From positions 1,053,685 through 1,117,684 of the forward strand of contig NZ_QZEZ01000001.1 in assembly GCF_003594885.1 (NCBI RefSeq): DNA of 64,000 bases, given 5' to 3'. Origin of the DNA: Vallicoccus soli. Its GTDB lineage: Bacteria; Actinomycetota; Actinomycetes; Motilibacterales; Motilibacteraceae. This document shows, piece by piece, positions 33,012 to 44,042 of the stretch; positions within the stretch are counted from its first letter, which is position 1; each line of letters starts with the position of its first letter. The notes under the pieces were generated by a model that saw only the letters and a list, made by a program, of their open reading frames with translations, did not search any database and was not told the origin of the DNA. The position numbers were made by a program, and so were the translations under genes.

Positions 33012-34154
33012 GTGCGCCCGCGGACGGCGTGGGACGTTGCGCCGCGGGGGCGCGCTCGGCAGCGTGGCCGCGTGGCCGACGACGCGCAGGGGACCGGCTC
33101 GGCAGGGATCGGAGCGGCCAGCGCGGGCGCTCCCGGTGCGGGCCGTGCGGCGGGTGCCGGGGGTGGGGCCGCTGCCCCGTCCGCGGCGCCCCCGGACCCG
33201 CCGGTGGACCCCCTCGCGGACGCCCCGGCCCTGCGCGAGGCGCTGGACGGCTTCGTGGTGCACCTGCGCGACGAGCGCGGGCTGTCGGCCCACTCGGTGC
33301 GCGCGTACGCCGGCGACGCGGCGGACCTGCTGGCGCACGCGTCCCGCAGGGGGGCCCGCACCCCCGCCGACCTCGACCTGCGGCTGCTCCGCTCGTGGCT
33401 CGCGGGGCTGCAGGCGCGCGGGCTCGCGCGCACCACGCTCGCCCGGCGGGCCAGCGCGGCGCGCGCCCTGACCGCTTGGTGCGCCCGGCGCGGGCTGGCC
33501 GACGCCGACGCCGGTGCGCTGCTGGCCTCGCCCAAGCCGCACCGCACGCTGCCGGGCGTGCTGCGCCAGGAGCAGGCCGGCGCCGTCCTCGACGCCGCGG
33601 GCGAGCGCGCGCAGCGGGCCGCCGGCGCGCACGACCCGGCCGCGGCCGCGCTGGCGCTGCGCGACCGCGCGGTGCTCGAGCTGCTCTACGCGACCGGCGT
33701 GCGGGTCGGCGAGCTGTGCGGGCTCGACCTGGGCGACGTCGACGACGCCCGCCGGCTGGTGCGCGTCGTCGGCAAGGGCGACAAGGAGCGGGCGGTGCCG
33801 CTCGGCGTGCCGGCGCTCGCCGCGCTCGACGCGTGGCGGGCGCGGGGCCGCCCGGTGCTGGAGGGGCCGCGCAGCGGGGCCGCCCTGCTGCTGGGCCGTC
33901 GCGGCGGGCGGCTCGACCAGCGCGCGGCGCGGGAGGTGGTCCACCGCGCGGTGCGCTCGGTCCCGGGGGCACCCGACCTCGCCCCGCACGGGCTGCGCCA
34001 CAGCGCCGCCACGCACCTGCTCGAGGGCGGCGCCGACCTGCGCACGGTCCAGGAGCTCCTCGGTCACGCTACGCTCACCACGACGCAGGTCTACACCCAC
34101 GTCACGGCCGAACGGCTGCGGTCGACCTATGCCCGGGCCCACCCCCGGGCGTGA
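33012..34154 (+). CDS. xerC: Tyrosine recombinase XerC
   Basis: 380 residues. The recombinase proper begins about residue 75 ([20 protein letters not shown]) and has the full catalytic set: Arg in [13 protein letters not shown], Lys in [12 protein letters not shown], His-x-x-Arg in [15 protein letters not shown], His in [11 protein letters not shown] and nucleophile Tyr in VYTHV. It resolves chromosome dimers at dif with XerD. The first 70 residues are an Ala/Gly/Pro-rich extension; an in-frame GTG at 33072 would shorten this to 360, so the true start is uncertain. No phage genes are nearby, which favours XerC over an integrase. Confidence 0.9.
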   Translation: MRPRTAWDVAPRGRARQRGRVADDAQGTGSAGIGAASAGAPGAGRAAGAGGGAAAPSAAPPDPPVDPLADAPALREALDGFVVHLRDERGLSAHSVRAYAGDAADLLAHASRRGARTPADLDLRLLRSWLAGLQARGLARTTLARRASAARALTAWCARRGLADADAGALLASPKPHRTLPGVLRQEQAGAVLDAAGERAQRAAGAHDPAAAALALRDRAVLELLYATGVRVGELCGLDLGDVDDARRLVRVVGKGDKERAVPLGVPALAALDAWRARGRPVLEGPRSGAALLLGRRGGRLDQRAAREVVHRAVRSVPGAPDLAPHGLRHSAATHLLEGGADLRTVQELLGHATLTTTQVYTHVTAERLRSTYARAHPRA

Positions 34155-34213
34155 GGTCCTCCGTCGGGGGAAGGTCGGCCCAGCAGGGCCGTGCGCAGAG
34201 GGGGAGGTGGCCG

Positions 34214-34996
34214 GTGGGCGACGCCGAGGAGACCGAGGGTGCGCTGCGGTCCCTGTGGGAGGACTACAAGTCCACCGGGGACCCCGCCCTGCGCGAGCGG
34301 CTGATCCTGCACTACTCGCCGCTGGTGAAGTACGTCGCCGGCCGCGTCGGCGTGGGCCTGCCGTCGAACATCGAGCAGGCCGACCTCGTCTCGTACGGGA
34401 TCTTCGGGCTCATCGACGCCATCGACAAGTTCGACATCGAGCGCGCGATCAAGTTCGAGACGTACGCGATCAACCGCATCCGCGGCGCGATCATCGACGA
34501 GCTGCGGGCCATCGACTGGATCCCGCGCTCGGTCCGCTACAAGGCGCGCGAGGTCGAGAAGGCGTACGCGCTGCTCGAGGGCCGGCTGCACCGCACGCCG
34601 ACCGAGGCCGAGGTCGCCCAGGAGATGGGCATCCGGCTCGACGAGCTGCACGCCATCTTCAGCCAGGTGTCGTACGTCAACGTCGTCGCGCTCGACGAGC
34701 TGCTCAGCGTCGGCGGCGAGAAGGGCGACAAGCTCAGCCTCGTCGACACCCTCGAGGACACCAAGGCCGAGGACCCCGTGCTCGCCTTCGAGTCCGAGGA
34801 GACGAAGTACCTCCTCGCCAAGGCGATCAACCAGCTCCCCGAGCGGGAGAAGATCGTCGTGACGCTCTACTACTACGAGGGCCTGACGCTCGCGGAGATC
34901 GGCAAGGTCCTCGGCGTGACCGAGTCGCGCATCTGCCAGATGCACACCAAGGCGGTGCTGCAGATGCGCGGCAAGCTGAGCGAGGTCAAGGACTGA
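34214..34996 (+). CDS. whiG: Sigma factor WhiG (FliA/sigma-28 family)
   Basis: 260 residues. Region 2: [20 protein letters not shown] and [18 protein letters not shown]; region 2.4: [20 protein letters not shown]; region 4: [16 protein letters not shown] and [19 protein letters not shown] with its helix-turn-helix. WhiG starts aerial hyphae sporulation in Streptomyces; in motile actinobacteria the same protein drives flagellar genes. No anti-sigma partner is in view. GTG 34214 follows GGGGAGG. Confidence 0.95.
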   Translation: MGDAEETEGALRSLWEDYKSTGDPALRERLILHYSPLVKYVAGRVGVGLPSNIEQADLVSYGIFGLIDAIDKFDIERAIKFETYAINRIRGAIIDELRAIDWIPRSVRYKAREVEKAYALLEGRLHRTPTEAEVAQEMGIRLDELHAIFSQVSYVNVVALDELLSVGGEKGDKLSLVDTLEDTKAEDPVLAFESEETKYLLAKAINQLPEREKIVVTLYYYEGLTLAEIGKVLGVTESRICQMHTKAVLQMRGKLSEVKD

Positions 34997-35011
34997 CCGC
35001 CGGCACCACCA

Positions 35012-35039
35012 CCCCGGCCGGCGCGCCAGCCGGTCGGGG
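35012..35039 (+). terminator. Hairpin terminator after whiG
   Basis: 11-bp stem CCCCGGCCGGC / GCCGGTCGGGG with one G-U pair and a 6-base loop, 16 bases after the whiG stop. Confidence 0.65.
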
Positions 35040-35063
35040 CTTCACAGGTGCGGCGCGAGTGAC

Positions 35064-35069
35064 TACCTT
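35064..35069 (+). promoter_or_regulatory. Candidate -10 for the exported TIM-barrel gene
   Basis: TACCTT in AGTGACTACCTTCC, 104 bases before the ATG and just after the whiG terminator. The gene also has a very strong ribosome binding site, GAAGGAGGAG at 35161-35170. Confidence 0.4.
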
Positions 35070-35173
35070 CCCGGCCACAGCAGGGGTCGCGCCCGCGGCG
35101 CGTCCCGCACTCCACGGCAGCGGCGACCTGCCGCTGCTCCGGCGCAGCGTGGCCCCGGACGAAGGAGGAGCCC

Positions 35174-36142
35174 ATGTGCAACGGCCCTGCCCAGCACCCG
35201 GCGCGCCCCGAGGAGGTGGCCGCGCTCGCGTCGCGCCGCGGCTTCCTCAAGGCGGCAGCCGGCACCGCCGCGCTCGCGGGGGCCGGTGGTGCGCTCGCCG
35301 CCCCCGCCCGTGCCGCCGACGACCACGGCGACCACGGCGACCAGCGGATCCCGGTCCGGCGGATCAGCATCCAGCTCTACACGGTCCGCGACATCCTCAG
35401 CCAGGACGTCGACCTCACGCTCTCCACCCTGCGGGACATCGGCTACCGCAACGTGGAGACCGCGGGCGCCCCGGCGGGCCTGACGGTGCAGGAGTTCCGC
35501 GAGGCGCTCGACGACCACGGGCTCAGGGCGACCTCGGCCCACATCGGCATCCCGCAGCCGTTCGACGCCGCGGCGTGGCGGCAGTCGCTGCGCGACGCCC
35601 GCACGCTCGGCGCGACCTACGTCAACCACCCGTACTTCGGCACTGACGAGGACGGCCCGATCCGCGACGCCGCCCGGTACGAGGCGCTGGCCCGCGACCT
35701 CGACCGCGCCGGGCGGATCGCGCGCAACCACCGGATCCAGTTCGGCTACCACAACCACCACAACGAGTTCCTGCGCATGGACGACGGGTCCGGGCGCACG
35801 GGCATGGACATCCTGCTCGAGGAGACGGACCCGGCGCTGGTGCACTTCCAGCTCGACCTGTACTGGGTCTGGCGCGGGGCGCACGACCCCGTGGACGTCA
35901 TCAGGGCGCACCCCGGGCGGTTCCGCCAGTTCCACGTCAAGGACATGGGGCTGGACGCGCTCTTCGAGGACCCGGGGCAGGGGCTCATCGACTTCCCGCG
36001 CATCTTCCGCCAGGCGCGCCGGGGCGGGACGGTCGAGTTCATCGTCGAGCGGGACGACGCGGGCACCGACCCGCGCGAGCCCGAGGACGCGCTCGAGACC
36101 GCCGAGGTCGGTTTCGACTTCCTGCGCGGCGTCCGCTACTGA
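35174..36142 (+). CDS. Tat-exported sugar phosphate isomerase/epimerase-like TIM barrel
   Basis: 322 residues. A twin-arginine signal peptide (SRRGFLKAAAGTAALAG, cleavage likely after APARA) is followed by a His/Asp-rich spacer DDHGDHGDQ and a xylose-isomerase-like barrel: ISIQLYTVRDIL, IGYRNVETAG, HIGIPQPFD, FGYHNHHNEF (metal-binding His cluster) and FIVERDDAGTDP. Family members isomerise or dehydrate sugars or inositols with a divalent metal; the substrate is not known. Tat export suggests that it folds with its metal in the cytoplasm first. It has its own promoter and ribosome site and is not part of a sugar operon here. Confidence 0.85.
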   Translation: MCNGPAQHPARPEEVAALASRRGFLKAAAGTAALAGAGGALAAPARAADDHGDHGDQRIPVRRISIQLYTVRDILSQDVDLTLSTLRDIGYRNVETAGAPAGLTVQEFREALDDHGLRATSAHIGIPQPFDAAAWRQSLRDARTLGATYVNHPYFGTDEDGPIRDAARYEALARDLDRAGRIARNHRIQFGYHNHHNEFLRMDDGSGRTGMDILLEETDPALVHFQLDLYWVWRGAHDPVDVIRAHPGRFRQFHVKDMGLDALFEDPGQGLIDFPRIFRQARRGGTVEFIVERDDAGTDPREPEDALETAEVGFDFLRGVRY

Positions 36143-36164
36143 GGGGTCAGCCGGGTCAGCCGGG

Positions 36165-36189
36165 GGCGCACCGGTGCCCCCGGTGCGCC
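36165..36189. terminator. Hairpin between the convergent TIM-barrel and M23 genes
   Basis: Perfect 10-bp stem GGCGCACCGG / CCGGTGCGCC with a 5-base loop. A short direct repeat GGGTCAGCC (twice) precedes it at about 36144-36162. Confidence 0.6.
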
Positions 36190-36263
36190 TCGTCCGGGCC
36201 CGCGGTGGCCCGGCCGGCGCGCAGCAAGGGCGCAGGGGCCTGGCGTGGTGCAGCTCGACGCCG

Positions 36264-37042
36264 TCACGCCGCGGCGCGCCGGGCGGCGGCTCCGGCCAGG
36301 CCCGCACCGGCGAGCGCCAGCCCGCCCGCCACCGGCAGGAGGAGCCCGCCGCGCCCGTCGCGGTCCGCCGGCCCCGCTGTCGCCCCGCCCGCGGGGACCC
36401 CGGAGCCCGTGCAGGCGCCGGGGGTACCGCGCGCGCGGGCGCGCCGCCCCCGGGCGCAGCGAGCAGCGGCAGGAGCCGCGGCGGGCCCGCGTGGAGCAGC
36501 GCCATCGGGTCGGCGTAGTCGAGCAGGCCGGGGCCGACCCGGAGCCCCCAGTGCAGGCACGCGGCGGGCGGGCAGTGCGAGCCCGACGGCACGAGGGCGC
36601 CGAGCGGGTCCCCCGCGGCCACGGCGTCGCCGCGGCGCACCGACGCCTGCACGGGCTCGTAGGTCGTCCGCACCCCGCCCGGGTGGTCGACCGACACGAC
36701 CGGGCGCCCGCCCACCCGCCCGGCGAACGCCACCCTGCCGGCGCCGGCGACCCGCACGGCGGCGCCGGCGGGTGCGGGCAGGTCGACGCCGCGGTGCCCG
36801 GGGCCGTAGCGGTGCGCGGGCGCGACGAAGCGGCGCAGCGGTCCCCGCGGGTCCAGCGGGACGGGGGCGACCCACGCGGCGGGCGCGGGCGGGCCCTGCG
36901 CCGGCGCGGCGGACGCGCCGGCGGAGCCCACCGGGGCGGCGCGCGCGGGCACCGCCAGCGCCCCGGCGCCGAGCAGCGCGAGCGCGGCACCGGCAGCGGC
37001 GGCGGCGAGCAGGGCGAGCAGGGGGACGGGAGCGGTCGGCAC
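36264..37042 (-). pseudogene. M23 family metallopeptidase, frame broken near the C-terminus
   Basis: From GTG 37042: signal peptide (PTAPVPLLALLAAAAAGAAL, then ARA), then an intact M23 domain with HRYGPGHRGVDLPAPAG, SVDHPGGVRTTYEPV and the HxH element CLHWGLRVGPG, ending PRLLPLL. In this frame the protein then becomes patternless and has no stop until inside the next gene. The neighbouring frame from about 36440 shows strong G/C third positions, encodes a hydrophobic tail GGLLLPVAGGLALAGAGLAG plus basic residues, and stops properly at 36264. One missing base (or two extra) in the CGCGCGCG tract near 36429-36437 would join them into about 259 residues. A sequencing indel is as likely as real damage. 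If intact: a secreted, membrane-anchored cell-wall hydrolase or regulator of one. Confidence 0.7.
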
Positions 37043-37253
37043 GCGAGGACCCTGCCGGGGACCGGACCTGCGGCGGGCCGGCGCGCGGGCGGGCTGTGGA
37101 CGGCGGGCGCCGGCGGGACCTGGGGACGGCGGGCCGACGAGGTCACGAAACCGTCACGATGCGCCGCCGGGCGGGCGCGGCAGGGCGACCCGCTGCTCCG
37201 GATGGGGGAGGAAGGACGGGACCGGCTGCCGTACCCACGGACGGGGGAGCCCC

Positions 37254-38849
37254 ATGCGGACCACCGCGAGCACGCCCACCACCCGAGCGCCCGGCCGACG
37301 GCGGGCCCGCGCGCTCGCCGCCGCGGCCGCCGCGGCCCTGCTCGCCGGCGCCTGCTCGGGCGGCGGGGACGACGTCGACGTCGAGGGCGGCGGCTCCGGC
37401 GGGAGCGGGGGCGGCGGTGGCGGCGGCGACGGCACCTTCGTCGCGGCGATCAGCGGCCGTCCCGACCAGCTCGACCCGCACAAGACGTCGGCGTACCCGA
37501 GCTTCCAGGTGCTCGAGAACGTCTACGACACGCTCGTCGTGCCGGACCCGGAGGACCTGACCTACCAGCCGTCGCTCGCCACGGAGTGGACGACCAGCGA
37601 GGACGGCCTCACCTGGTCGTTCACCCTCCGCGACGGGGTCGTGTTCCACGACGGGTCGGAGTTCGACGCGGCCGACGTGGTCTACAGCTACGACCGCATC
37701 GTCGACGAGGAGCTGCAGAACGCGTACCGCTTCGCCACCGTCGAGGACGTCGTGGCGGTGGACCCGCGCACGGTGGAGCTGCGCCTGTCCGCGCCGACGC
37801 CGAACCTGCTCGACCAGATCGGCAACTTCAAGGGCATGGCGATCCTGCCCGAGGGCGCCGCGGAGCAGGTCGACCTGAACCAGGAGGCGGTGGGCACGGG
37901 GCCGTACCGGCTGGCGTCGGTCAACCCGGGCGACGTGCAGCTCACGGCGTTCGAGGACTACTGGGGCGACGCGCCGGGCGTGGGCGAGGTGGAGGTCCGC
38001 TTCGTCGCCGAGCCGACGCAGGCGCTGACCGCGCTGCGCACCGGCGAGGTGCAGTGGACGGACAACGTGCCGCCGCAGGACATCACGTCGCTGGAGGACG
38101 AGGACGGCGTCACGCTCGGGCGCACCCCGAGCGTCGACTACTGGTACATGGCGTTCAACATCGCCCAGGAGCCGTGGTCGGACGTGCGGGCCCGCCAGGC
38201 GATGGCGTACGCCGTCGACCGCGAGGCGGTGACGCAGGCCGCCCGCTTCGACGCCGCCACGGTCAACCAGGCCGCGATCCCCGAGCAGAGCTTCTGGTAC
38301 TACGACTACGCCCCGTTCGAGCCCGACCCGGACCGCGCGCGCAGCCTGCTGCAGGAGGCCGGCGTGCAGGACGGGCAGGCGATGCGGCTCATGGTCACCG
38401 ACGAGTTCCCGGAGACCGTGCAGGCGGCGCAGGTGATCGCCGCGCAGCTCGGCGAGGTCGGGGTGGACGTGCAGGTGGAGACGGTCGACTTCGCGACCTG
38501 GCTCGACCGGCAGGGTCGCGGCGACTTCGACGCCTTCATGCTCGGCTGGCTCGGCAACAACGACCCGTTCGGCTGGTACGACTCCCAGCACCGCTGCGAG
38601 GGCGGCAACAACTACCAGGGCTACTGCAACCCGGAGGTCGACCGGCTGCTCGACGAGGCGGCCACGGAGACCGACCGCGACCGGCGCAAGGAGCTCTACG
38701 ACCAGGCGGCGACGACGATCGTCGACGAGGTCAGCTACCTGTACTTCTACAACCCCGACGTGGTCCAGGCCTGGTCCGACGACGTGACCGGGTACGAGGT
38801 CCGCGCCGACCGGGCGGTGAACTTCGAGACGGTCGAGCTCTCGCAGTGA
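37254..38849 (+). CDS. Oligopeptide/dipeptide ABC transporter, substrate-binding lipoprotein
   Basis: 531 residues, SBP family 5 (DppA/OppA-like). Signal peptide with lipobox LLAGACSGG (Cys about residue 33), then a long Gly/Ser linker. The domain features ISGRPDQLDPHKTSAYPSFQ, EDGLTWSFTLRDGVVFHDGS, AVGTGPYRL and YWYMAFNIAQEPWSDVRARQ are typical. The ligand (peptide, nickel or sugar-peptide) cannot be told. First gene of a five-gene transporter operon; a 20-base gap leads to the permeases. ATG 37254 has GGGGGAG upstream. Confidence 0.93.
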   Translation: MRTTASTPTTRAPGRRRARALAAAAAAALLAGACSGGGDDVDVEGGGSGGSGGGGGGGDGTFVAAISGRPDQLDPHKTSAYPSFQVLENVYDTLVVPDPEDLTYQPSLATEWTTSEDGLTWSFTLRDGVVFHDGSEFDAADVVYSYDRIVDEELQNAYRFATVEDVVAVDPRTVELRLSAPTPNLLDQIGNFKGMAILPEGAAEQVDLNQEAVGTGPYRLASVNPGDVQLTAFEDYWGDAPGVGEVEVRFVAEPTQALTALRTGEVQWTDNVPPQDITSLEDEDGVTLGRTPSVDYWYMAFNIAQEPWSDVRARQAMAYAVDREAVTQAARFDAATVNQAAIPEQSFWYYDYAPFEPDPDRARSLLQEAGVQDGQAMRLMVTDEFPETVQAAQVIAAQLGEVGVDVQVETVDFATWLDRQGRGDFDAFMLGWLGNNDPFGWYDSQHRCEGGNNYQGYCNPEVDRLLDEAATETDRDRRKELYDQAATTIVDEVSYLYFYNPDVVQAWSDDVTGYEVRADRAVNFETVELSQ

Positions 38850-38868
38850 GCCGCACGGGGGTGCGGGC

Positions 38869-39813
38869 GTGACCGCGTACGTCCTGCGCCGCGCGCTGCA
38901 GGCGCTGCTCGTCCTCGTCGGGGTGAGCGTGGCGGTGTTCTCGCTGGTGCACCTCGTCCCCGGCGACCCGGTCCGCCTCGCGCTGGGCACGCGGTTCGAC
39001 CAGGAGACGTACGACGCCCTGCGCGAGCGGTCGGGCCTCGACGAGCCGCTGCTCGTGCAGTACCTCGACTGGGCGGGGCGCGCCCTCACCGGCGACCTCG
39101 GGGTGAGCTTCCGGTCCGGCGAGACGGTCACCGGCCTGGTCGCCGAGCGGCTGCCGGCGACCCTGAGCCTCGCCCTCGGGGCCATCGTCGTCGCGCTGCT
39201 CATGGCGTTCCCGCTGGGGCTGCTGGCGGCGCGGCGGCGGGGGACGGCGACGGACCACGCCGCGACGGTCGTGAGCCAGGCGGGCATCAGCATCCCGGAC
39301 TTCTGGCTCGGGATCCTGCTCATCCTCGTCTTCTCGCTGACGCTCGGCTGGCTGCCCTCGGGCGGCTACGTACCGCTGACCGAGGACCCGCTCGGCTGGC
39401 TGCAGCGCCTGGTGCTGCCGGCCGTCACCGTCGGCGTCGTGTCCGGGTCGATCCTCACCCGGTTCGTGCGCGCCTCGGTGCTCGAGGTCATGGCGCAGGA
39501 CCACACGCGCACCGCGCGGGCCAAGGGGCTGCGCGAGCGCGTCGTGCTCGGCCGGCACGTGGTGCGCAACGCGCTCGTCCCCGTCGTCACGGTGACGGGC
39601 ATCCAGCTGGCCTACCTGCTCTCCGGCGTCGTCGTCGTCGAGGTCGTCTTCGCCTTCCCCGGCCTCGGCGAGCTGGCGCTGCTGGCCGTGCGCCAGCGCG
39701 ACTACCCGGTGCTGCAGGGCGCCGTCCTCCTCTTCGCGGTGGTGTTCCTCCTGGTGAACCTGCTCGTCGACCTGCTGTACGCCGCCCTCGACCCGCGGAT
39801 CGGCACCTCGTGA
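38869..39813 (+). CDS. Peptide ABC transporter permease, DppB-type
   Basis: 314 residues with about six membrane spans. The N-terminus AYVLRRALQALLVLVGVSV and LVPGDPVRLALG are the DppB/OppB hallmarks; the EAA loop is DHTRTARAKGLRERVVLGRH. Works with the DppC-type permease it overlaps by four bases (GTGA). Confidence 0.94.
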   Translation: MTAYVLRRALQALLVLVGVSVAVFSLVHLVPGDPVRLALGTRFDQETYDALRERSGLDEPLLVQYLDWAGRALTGDLGVSFRSGETVTGLVAERLPATLSLALGAIVVALLMAFPLGLLAARRRGTATDHAATVVSQAGISIPDFWLGILLILVFSLTLGWLPSGGYVPLTEDPLGWLQRLVLPAVTVGVVSGSILTRFVRASVLEVMAQDHTRTARAKGLRERVVLGRHVVRNALVPVVTVTGIQLAYLLSGVVVVEVVFAFPGLGELALLAVRQRDYPVLQGAVLLFAVVFLLVNLLVDLLYAALDPRIGTS

Positions 39814-40714
39814 GCGCCGCCGACGGCCCCCTGCCGGTGCGCGAGGCCGGCGACCTCGCCGCTCCCGCGGAGGCCACGGGCTGGCGCCTCGTGGTGCGCG
39901 ACCTGCTGCGCGACCCCGCCGCCGTCGGGGCGCTGGTGGTCCTGCTCGTCCTGGTCCTCGCGGCCGTCCTCGGCGGCGTGCTCGCCCCGTACGGCGCCAA
40001 CGAGGTCGACGTGCAGGAGCGGCTGCAGGCGCCCAGCGGCGCCCACCCCTTCGGCACGGACGAGCTCGGCCGCGACGTCCTGTCCCGCGTGCTGCTCGGC
40101 GCGGCGGCCTCGCTGCGCGTGGGGCTCGTGGCCGTCGGGATCGCGCTGGTGGCGGGCGTGCTGTGCGGGCTCGTCGCGGGCTACTACGGCCGCTGGGTCG
40201 ACGACGTCGTCATGCGCGTCATGGACGTGCTCTTCGCGTTCCCGGCGATCCTGCTCGCCATCGCGGTGCTCGCCGTCCTGGGCCCCGGCACCACCAACGC
40301 GATGGTGGCCATCGGCGTCGTCTACACGCCGATCTTCGCCCGCGTGACCCGCGCCAGCGTGCTGAGCGTGCGCGAGGAGGTCTTCGTGCGGGCCTCCCGG
40401 TCCGCGGGGGCGTCCGACGTGCGGATCCTCGGCCTGCACGTGCTGCCCAACGTCGCCGGCCCGATCATCGTCCAGACCTCGATCAGCCTCGCGTTCGCGA
40501 TCCTCTCCGAGGCGGCCCTGTCGTTCATCGGCCTCGGCACGCAGCCCCCGGAGCCCTCGTGGGGCCGGATGCTCGTGGAGGGCCGCGGCTTCATCGAGCA
40601 GGCGTGGTGGATGGCGCTCTTCCCCGGCCTGGCGATCTTCCTCGTCGTGCTCGCCTTCAACGTGCTGGGCGACCGCCTGCGCGACGTCCTCGACCCGCGC
40701 TCGAGGAGCCGCGC

Positions 40715-40718
<4 letters not shown>
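39810..40718 (+). CDS. Peptide ABC transporter permease, DppC-type
   Basis: 302 residues. A cytoplasmic N-terminus precedes the first span; [20 protein letters not shown] is the family signature and the EAA loop is [20 protein letters not shown]. Ends with the usual [15 protein letters not shown]. Overlaps genes on both sides by four bases. Confidence 0.94.
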
Positions 40719-41736
<1,018 letters not shown>

Positions 41737-41740
<4 letters not shown>

Positions 41741-42759
41741 GCGCGGACGAGCTGCTGCGGGTCCGGGGGCTCGAGGTGCACTTCCCGGTGCGCGGGCGCG
41801 GCGTGCTGCGCCGCCCTGCCGGCGCCGTGCGCGCGGTCGACGGCGTCGACCTCGACGTGCGCCGCGGCGAGACGCTGGGGCTGGTGGGGGAGAGCGGCTG
41901 CGGCAAGTCGACCCTCGGGCAGGCGGTGCTGCGCCTCGTCGAGCCGACGGCGGGCCGGGTGGTCCTCGACGGGACCGACGTCACCGCGCTCGGCCAGCGG
42001 GACCTGCGCGCGCTGCGGCGCCGCGTCGCGATGGTCTTCCAGGACCCGTACGCGTCGCTCGACCCCCGCCGCACGGTGGGGCAGGCGGTGAGCGAGCCGC
42101 TGGAGGTGCACGGCCTGCACCGCGCCGACCGGCGGGGCCGCGTCGGCGAGCTGCTCGAGCTCGTGGGCCTGGACCCGGACTGGCGCGAGCGGCACCCGCA
42201 CGAGCTCTCCGGCGGCCAGCGCCAGCGCGTCGGCATCGCCCGCGCCCTCGCCGGCGAGCCCGACTTCATCGTGCTCGACGAGCCGGTCGCGTCGCTGGAC
42301 GTGTCCATCCAGGCCCAGGTCCTCAACCTGCTGCGCCGCCTGCAGCGCGAGCTGGGGCTCACGTACCTGTTCATCGCCCACGACCTCGCGGCGGTCGCCC
42401 ACGTCAGCGACCGGGTGGCGGTGATGTACCTCGGGCGCGTCGTGGAGGTCGCCGCGCGGGCGGACCTCGAGGCCGAGCCGGCCCACCCGTACGCCCGCGC
42501 CCTGCTCTCGGCCGTGCCGGTGCCGGACCCGCGCCGCGAGCGCGCCCGCCGGCGCGTGGTGCTGCGCGGCGACGTCCCGAGCCCGACCGCGCCGCCGAGC
42601 GGCTGCCGGTTCCGCACCCGCTGCCCGGACGCCTTCGAGCCCTGCCCGCTGGTGGACCCCGCGCTGCAGGGGGTCGGCGCCGGGACGGGGCACGTCGCGG
42701 CCTGCCACCTGCACGGCGTGGTCGGCCGCCCGGTGGAGCCCGGCGCCGGCGGCGGGTGA
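41737..42759 (+). CDS. Peptide ABC transporter ATPase, DppF-type
   Basis: 340 residues. Walker [23 protein letters not shown], signature [15 protein letters not shown], Walker [14 protein letters not shown]; the C-terminal extension has [14 protein letters not shown]. Pairs with the DppD-type ATPase. Last gene of the transporter operon; no clear terminator before the rpsB promoter region 20 bases on. Confidence 0.95.
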
Positions 42760-42778
42760 GGCGGGGCGCCGCGTCCCC

Positions 42779-42784
42779 TACACT
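42779..42784 (+). promoter_or_regulatory. Candidate -10 for rpsB and its structured leader
   Basis: TACACT, 20 bases after the transporter operon. The resulting leader of about 200 bases begins almost at once with a hairpin CGACCCG/CGGGTCG (42793-42812) and has a second, CCCGCCG/CGGCGGG (42830-42846). S2 autoregulation of rpsB leaders is known in other bacteria; no similarity could be checked here. Confidence 0.45.
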
Positions 42785-42993
42785 GGCCGGAGCGACCCGT
42801 CCGTGCGGGTCGACTTCGCACGCCCGCTTCCCGCCGCGACGGCGGGGGAGCGCCCTCCGGTCCGCGTCCCCTCGCGGCACGGGCGCCGCCGCGGGCGTCA
42901 GGCGCACCGGCCGCCCGGCCGGCGCGAGGAACCGAGAGCGCGCCCGCCGCGTCCCCGTCCGGGGCTCGCCGCGGGCGCAGGAGGAGCGCGGCC

Positions 42994-43941
42994 ATGGCCG
43001 TCGTCACCATGCGGCAGCTGCTCGAGAGCGGCGTCCACTTCGGGCACCAGACCCGTCGGTGGAACCCGAAGATGAAGCGCTTCATCTTCACCGAGCGCAA
43101 CGGCATCTACATCATCGACATCCAGCAGTCGCTGAGCTACATCGACCGCGCCTACGACTTCGTCAAGGAGACCGTGGCGCACGGCGGCTCGCTGCTGTTC
43201 GTCGGCACCAAGAAGCAGGCGCAGGAGGCGATCGCCGAGCAGGCGACGCGCGTGGGCATGCCCTACGTCAACCAGCGCTGGCTCGGCGGCATGCTGACGA
43301 ACTTCCAGACGGTCTACAAGCGGCTCCAGCGCCTCAAGGAGCTCGAGGAGATCGACTTCGCCGACGTGGCGGGCTCGGGGATGACCAAGAAGGAGCTCCT
43401 CGTCCTGCAGCGCGAGAAGGAGAAGCTCGAGCGCACCCTCGGCGGCATCCGCGACATGGCCCGCGTCCCGAGCGCGGTCTGGATCGTGGACACCAAGAAG
43501 GAGCACATCGCGGTCGGCGAGGCCAAGAAGCTCGGCATCCCGGTCGTGGCGATCCTCGACACCAACTGCGACCCGGACGAGGTCGACTACCCGATCCCGG
43601 GCAACGACGACGCGATCCGCTCGGTCACGCTGCTCACCCGCGTGCTCGCCGACGCCGTCGCCGACGGCCTCATGGCCCGCGCGGGCGGCAACGACGCGGC
43701 CCAGGCCGCGGCCGGCGCCGAGCTCGGCGGCGACGAGCCGCTGCCGGAGTGGGAGCAGGCGCTCCTCGCGGGCGACGCGGCCGGTGCCGCTCCGGAGGCC
43801 GCCGCGGCCGCCGCTGCCGAGGCCCCCGCGGCCGACGCTCCGGCCGAGGCCGCGGCCGCGGAGACCGCCTCCGCCGAGGACACCGGCGGCACGCCGGCCG
43901 GCGGCCCGGGTGTCGTCGAGCCGACCGCCCCGCAGGCCTGA
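42994..43941 (+). CDS. rpsB: 30S ribosomal protein S2
   Basis: 315 residues. [40 protein letters not shown] and [19 protein letters not shown] mark S2. Residues after about 245 form an Ala/Glu-rich low-complexity extension (typical in actinobacteria) ending in a Gly/Pro tail. ATG 42994 has CAGGAGGAG upstream. Confidence 0.97.
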   Translation: MAVVTMRQLLESGVHFGHQTRRWNPKMKRFIFTERNGIYIIDIQQSLSYIDRAYDFVKETVAHGGSLLFVGTKKQAQEAIAEQATRVGMPYVNQRWLGGMLTNFQTVYKRLQRLKELEEIDFADVAGSGMTKKELLVLQREKEKLERTLGGIRDMARVPSAVWIVDTKKEHIAVGEAKKLGIPVVAILDTNCDPDEVDYPIPGNDDAIRSVTLLTRVLADAVADGLMARAGGNDAAQAAAGAELGGDEPLPEWEQALLAGDAAGAAPEAAAAAAAEAPAADAPAEAAAAETASAEDTGGTPAGGPGVVEPTAPQA

Positions 43942-43961
43942 GGCACACCACCAGCAGCGGT

Positions 43962-44004
43962 CCCCGACGGCCCGGCACCCCACGAGGGTGCCGGGCCGTC
44001 GGGG
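43962..44004 (+). terminator. Hairpin between rpsB and tsf
   Basis: Perfect 19-bp stem CCCCGACGGCCCGGCACCC / GGGTGCCGGGCCGTCGGGG with a 5-base loop, the longest hairpin in the window. It sits between two genes often cotranscribed, so it may be a partial terminator that adjusts the S2:EF-Ts ratio. Confidence 0.85.
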
Positions 44005-44042
44005 GCGCGCCCGGTACGAACGAGACGAGGGGACCGACCACC

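Noticed and set aside
33012..34154. XerC-like recombinase as a prophage or island integrase
   Set aside because: No phage genes, tRNA or attachment repeats are nearby, and the gene lies in the usual dprA-whiG position.
35063..37042. Reading the M23 gene as one long protein ending inside the TIM-barrel gene
   Set aside because: After the M23 domain this frame has no family similarity and loses G/C third-position bias, while it is antisense to a convincing gene.
37142..37162. GTCACGAAACCGTCACG as a second GlnR site before the peptide transporter
   Set aside because: The GTCAC and GAAAC boxes are adjacent with no six-base spacer, so the pattern does not fit.
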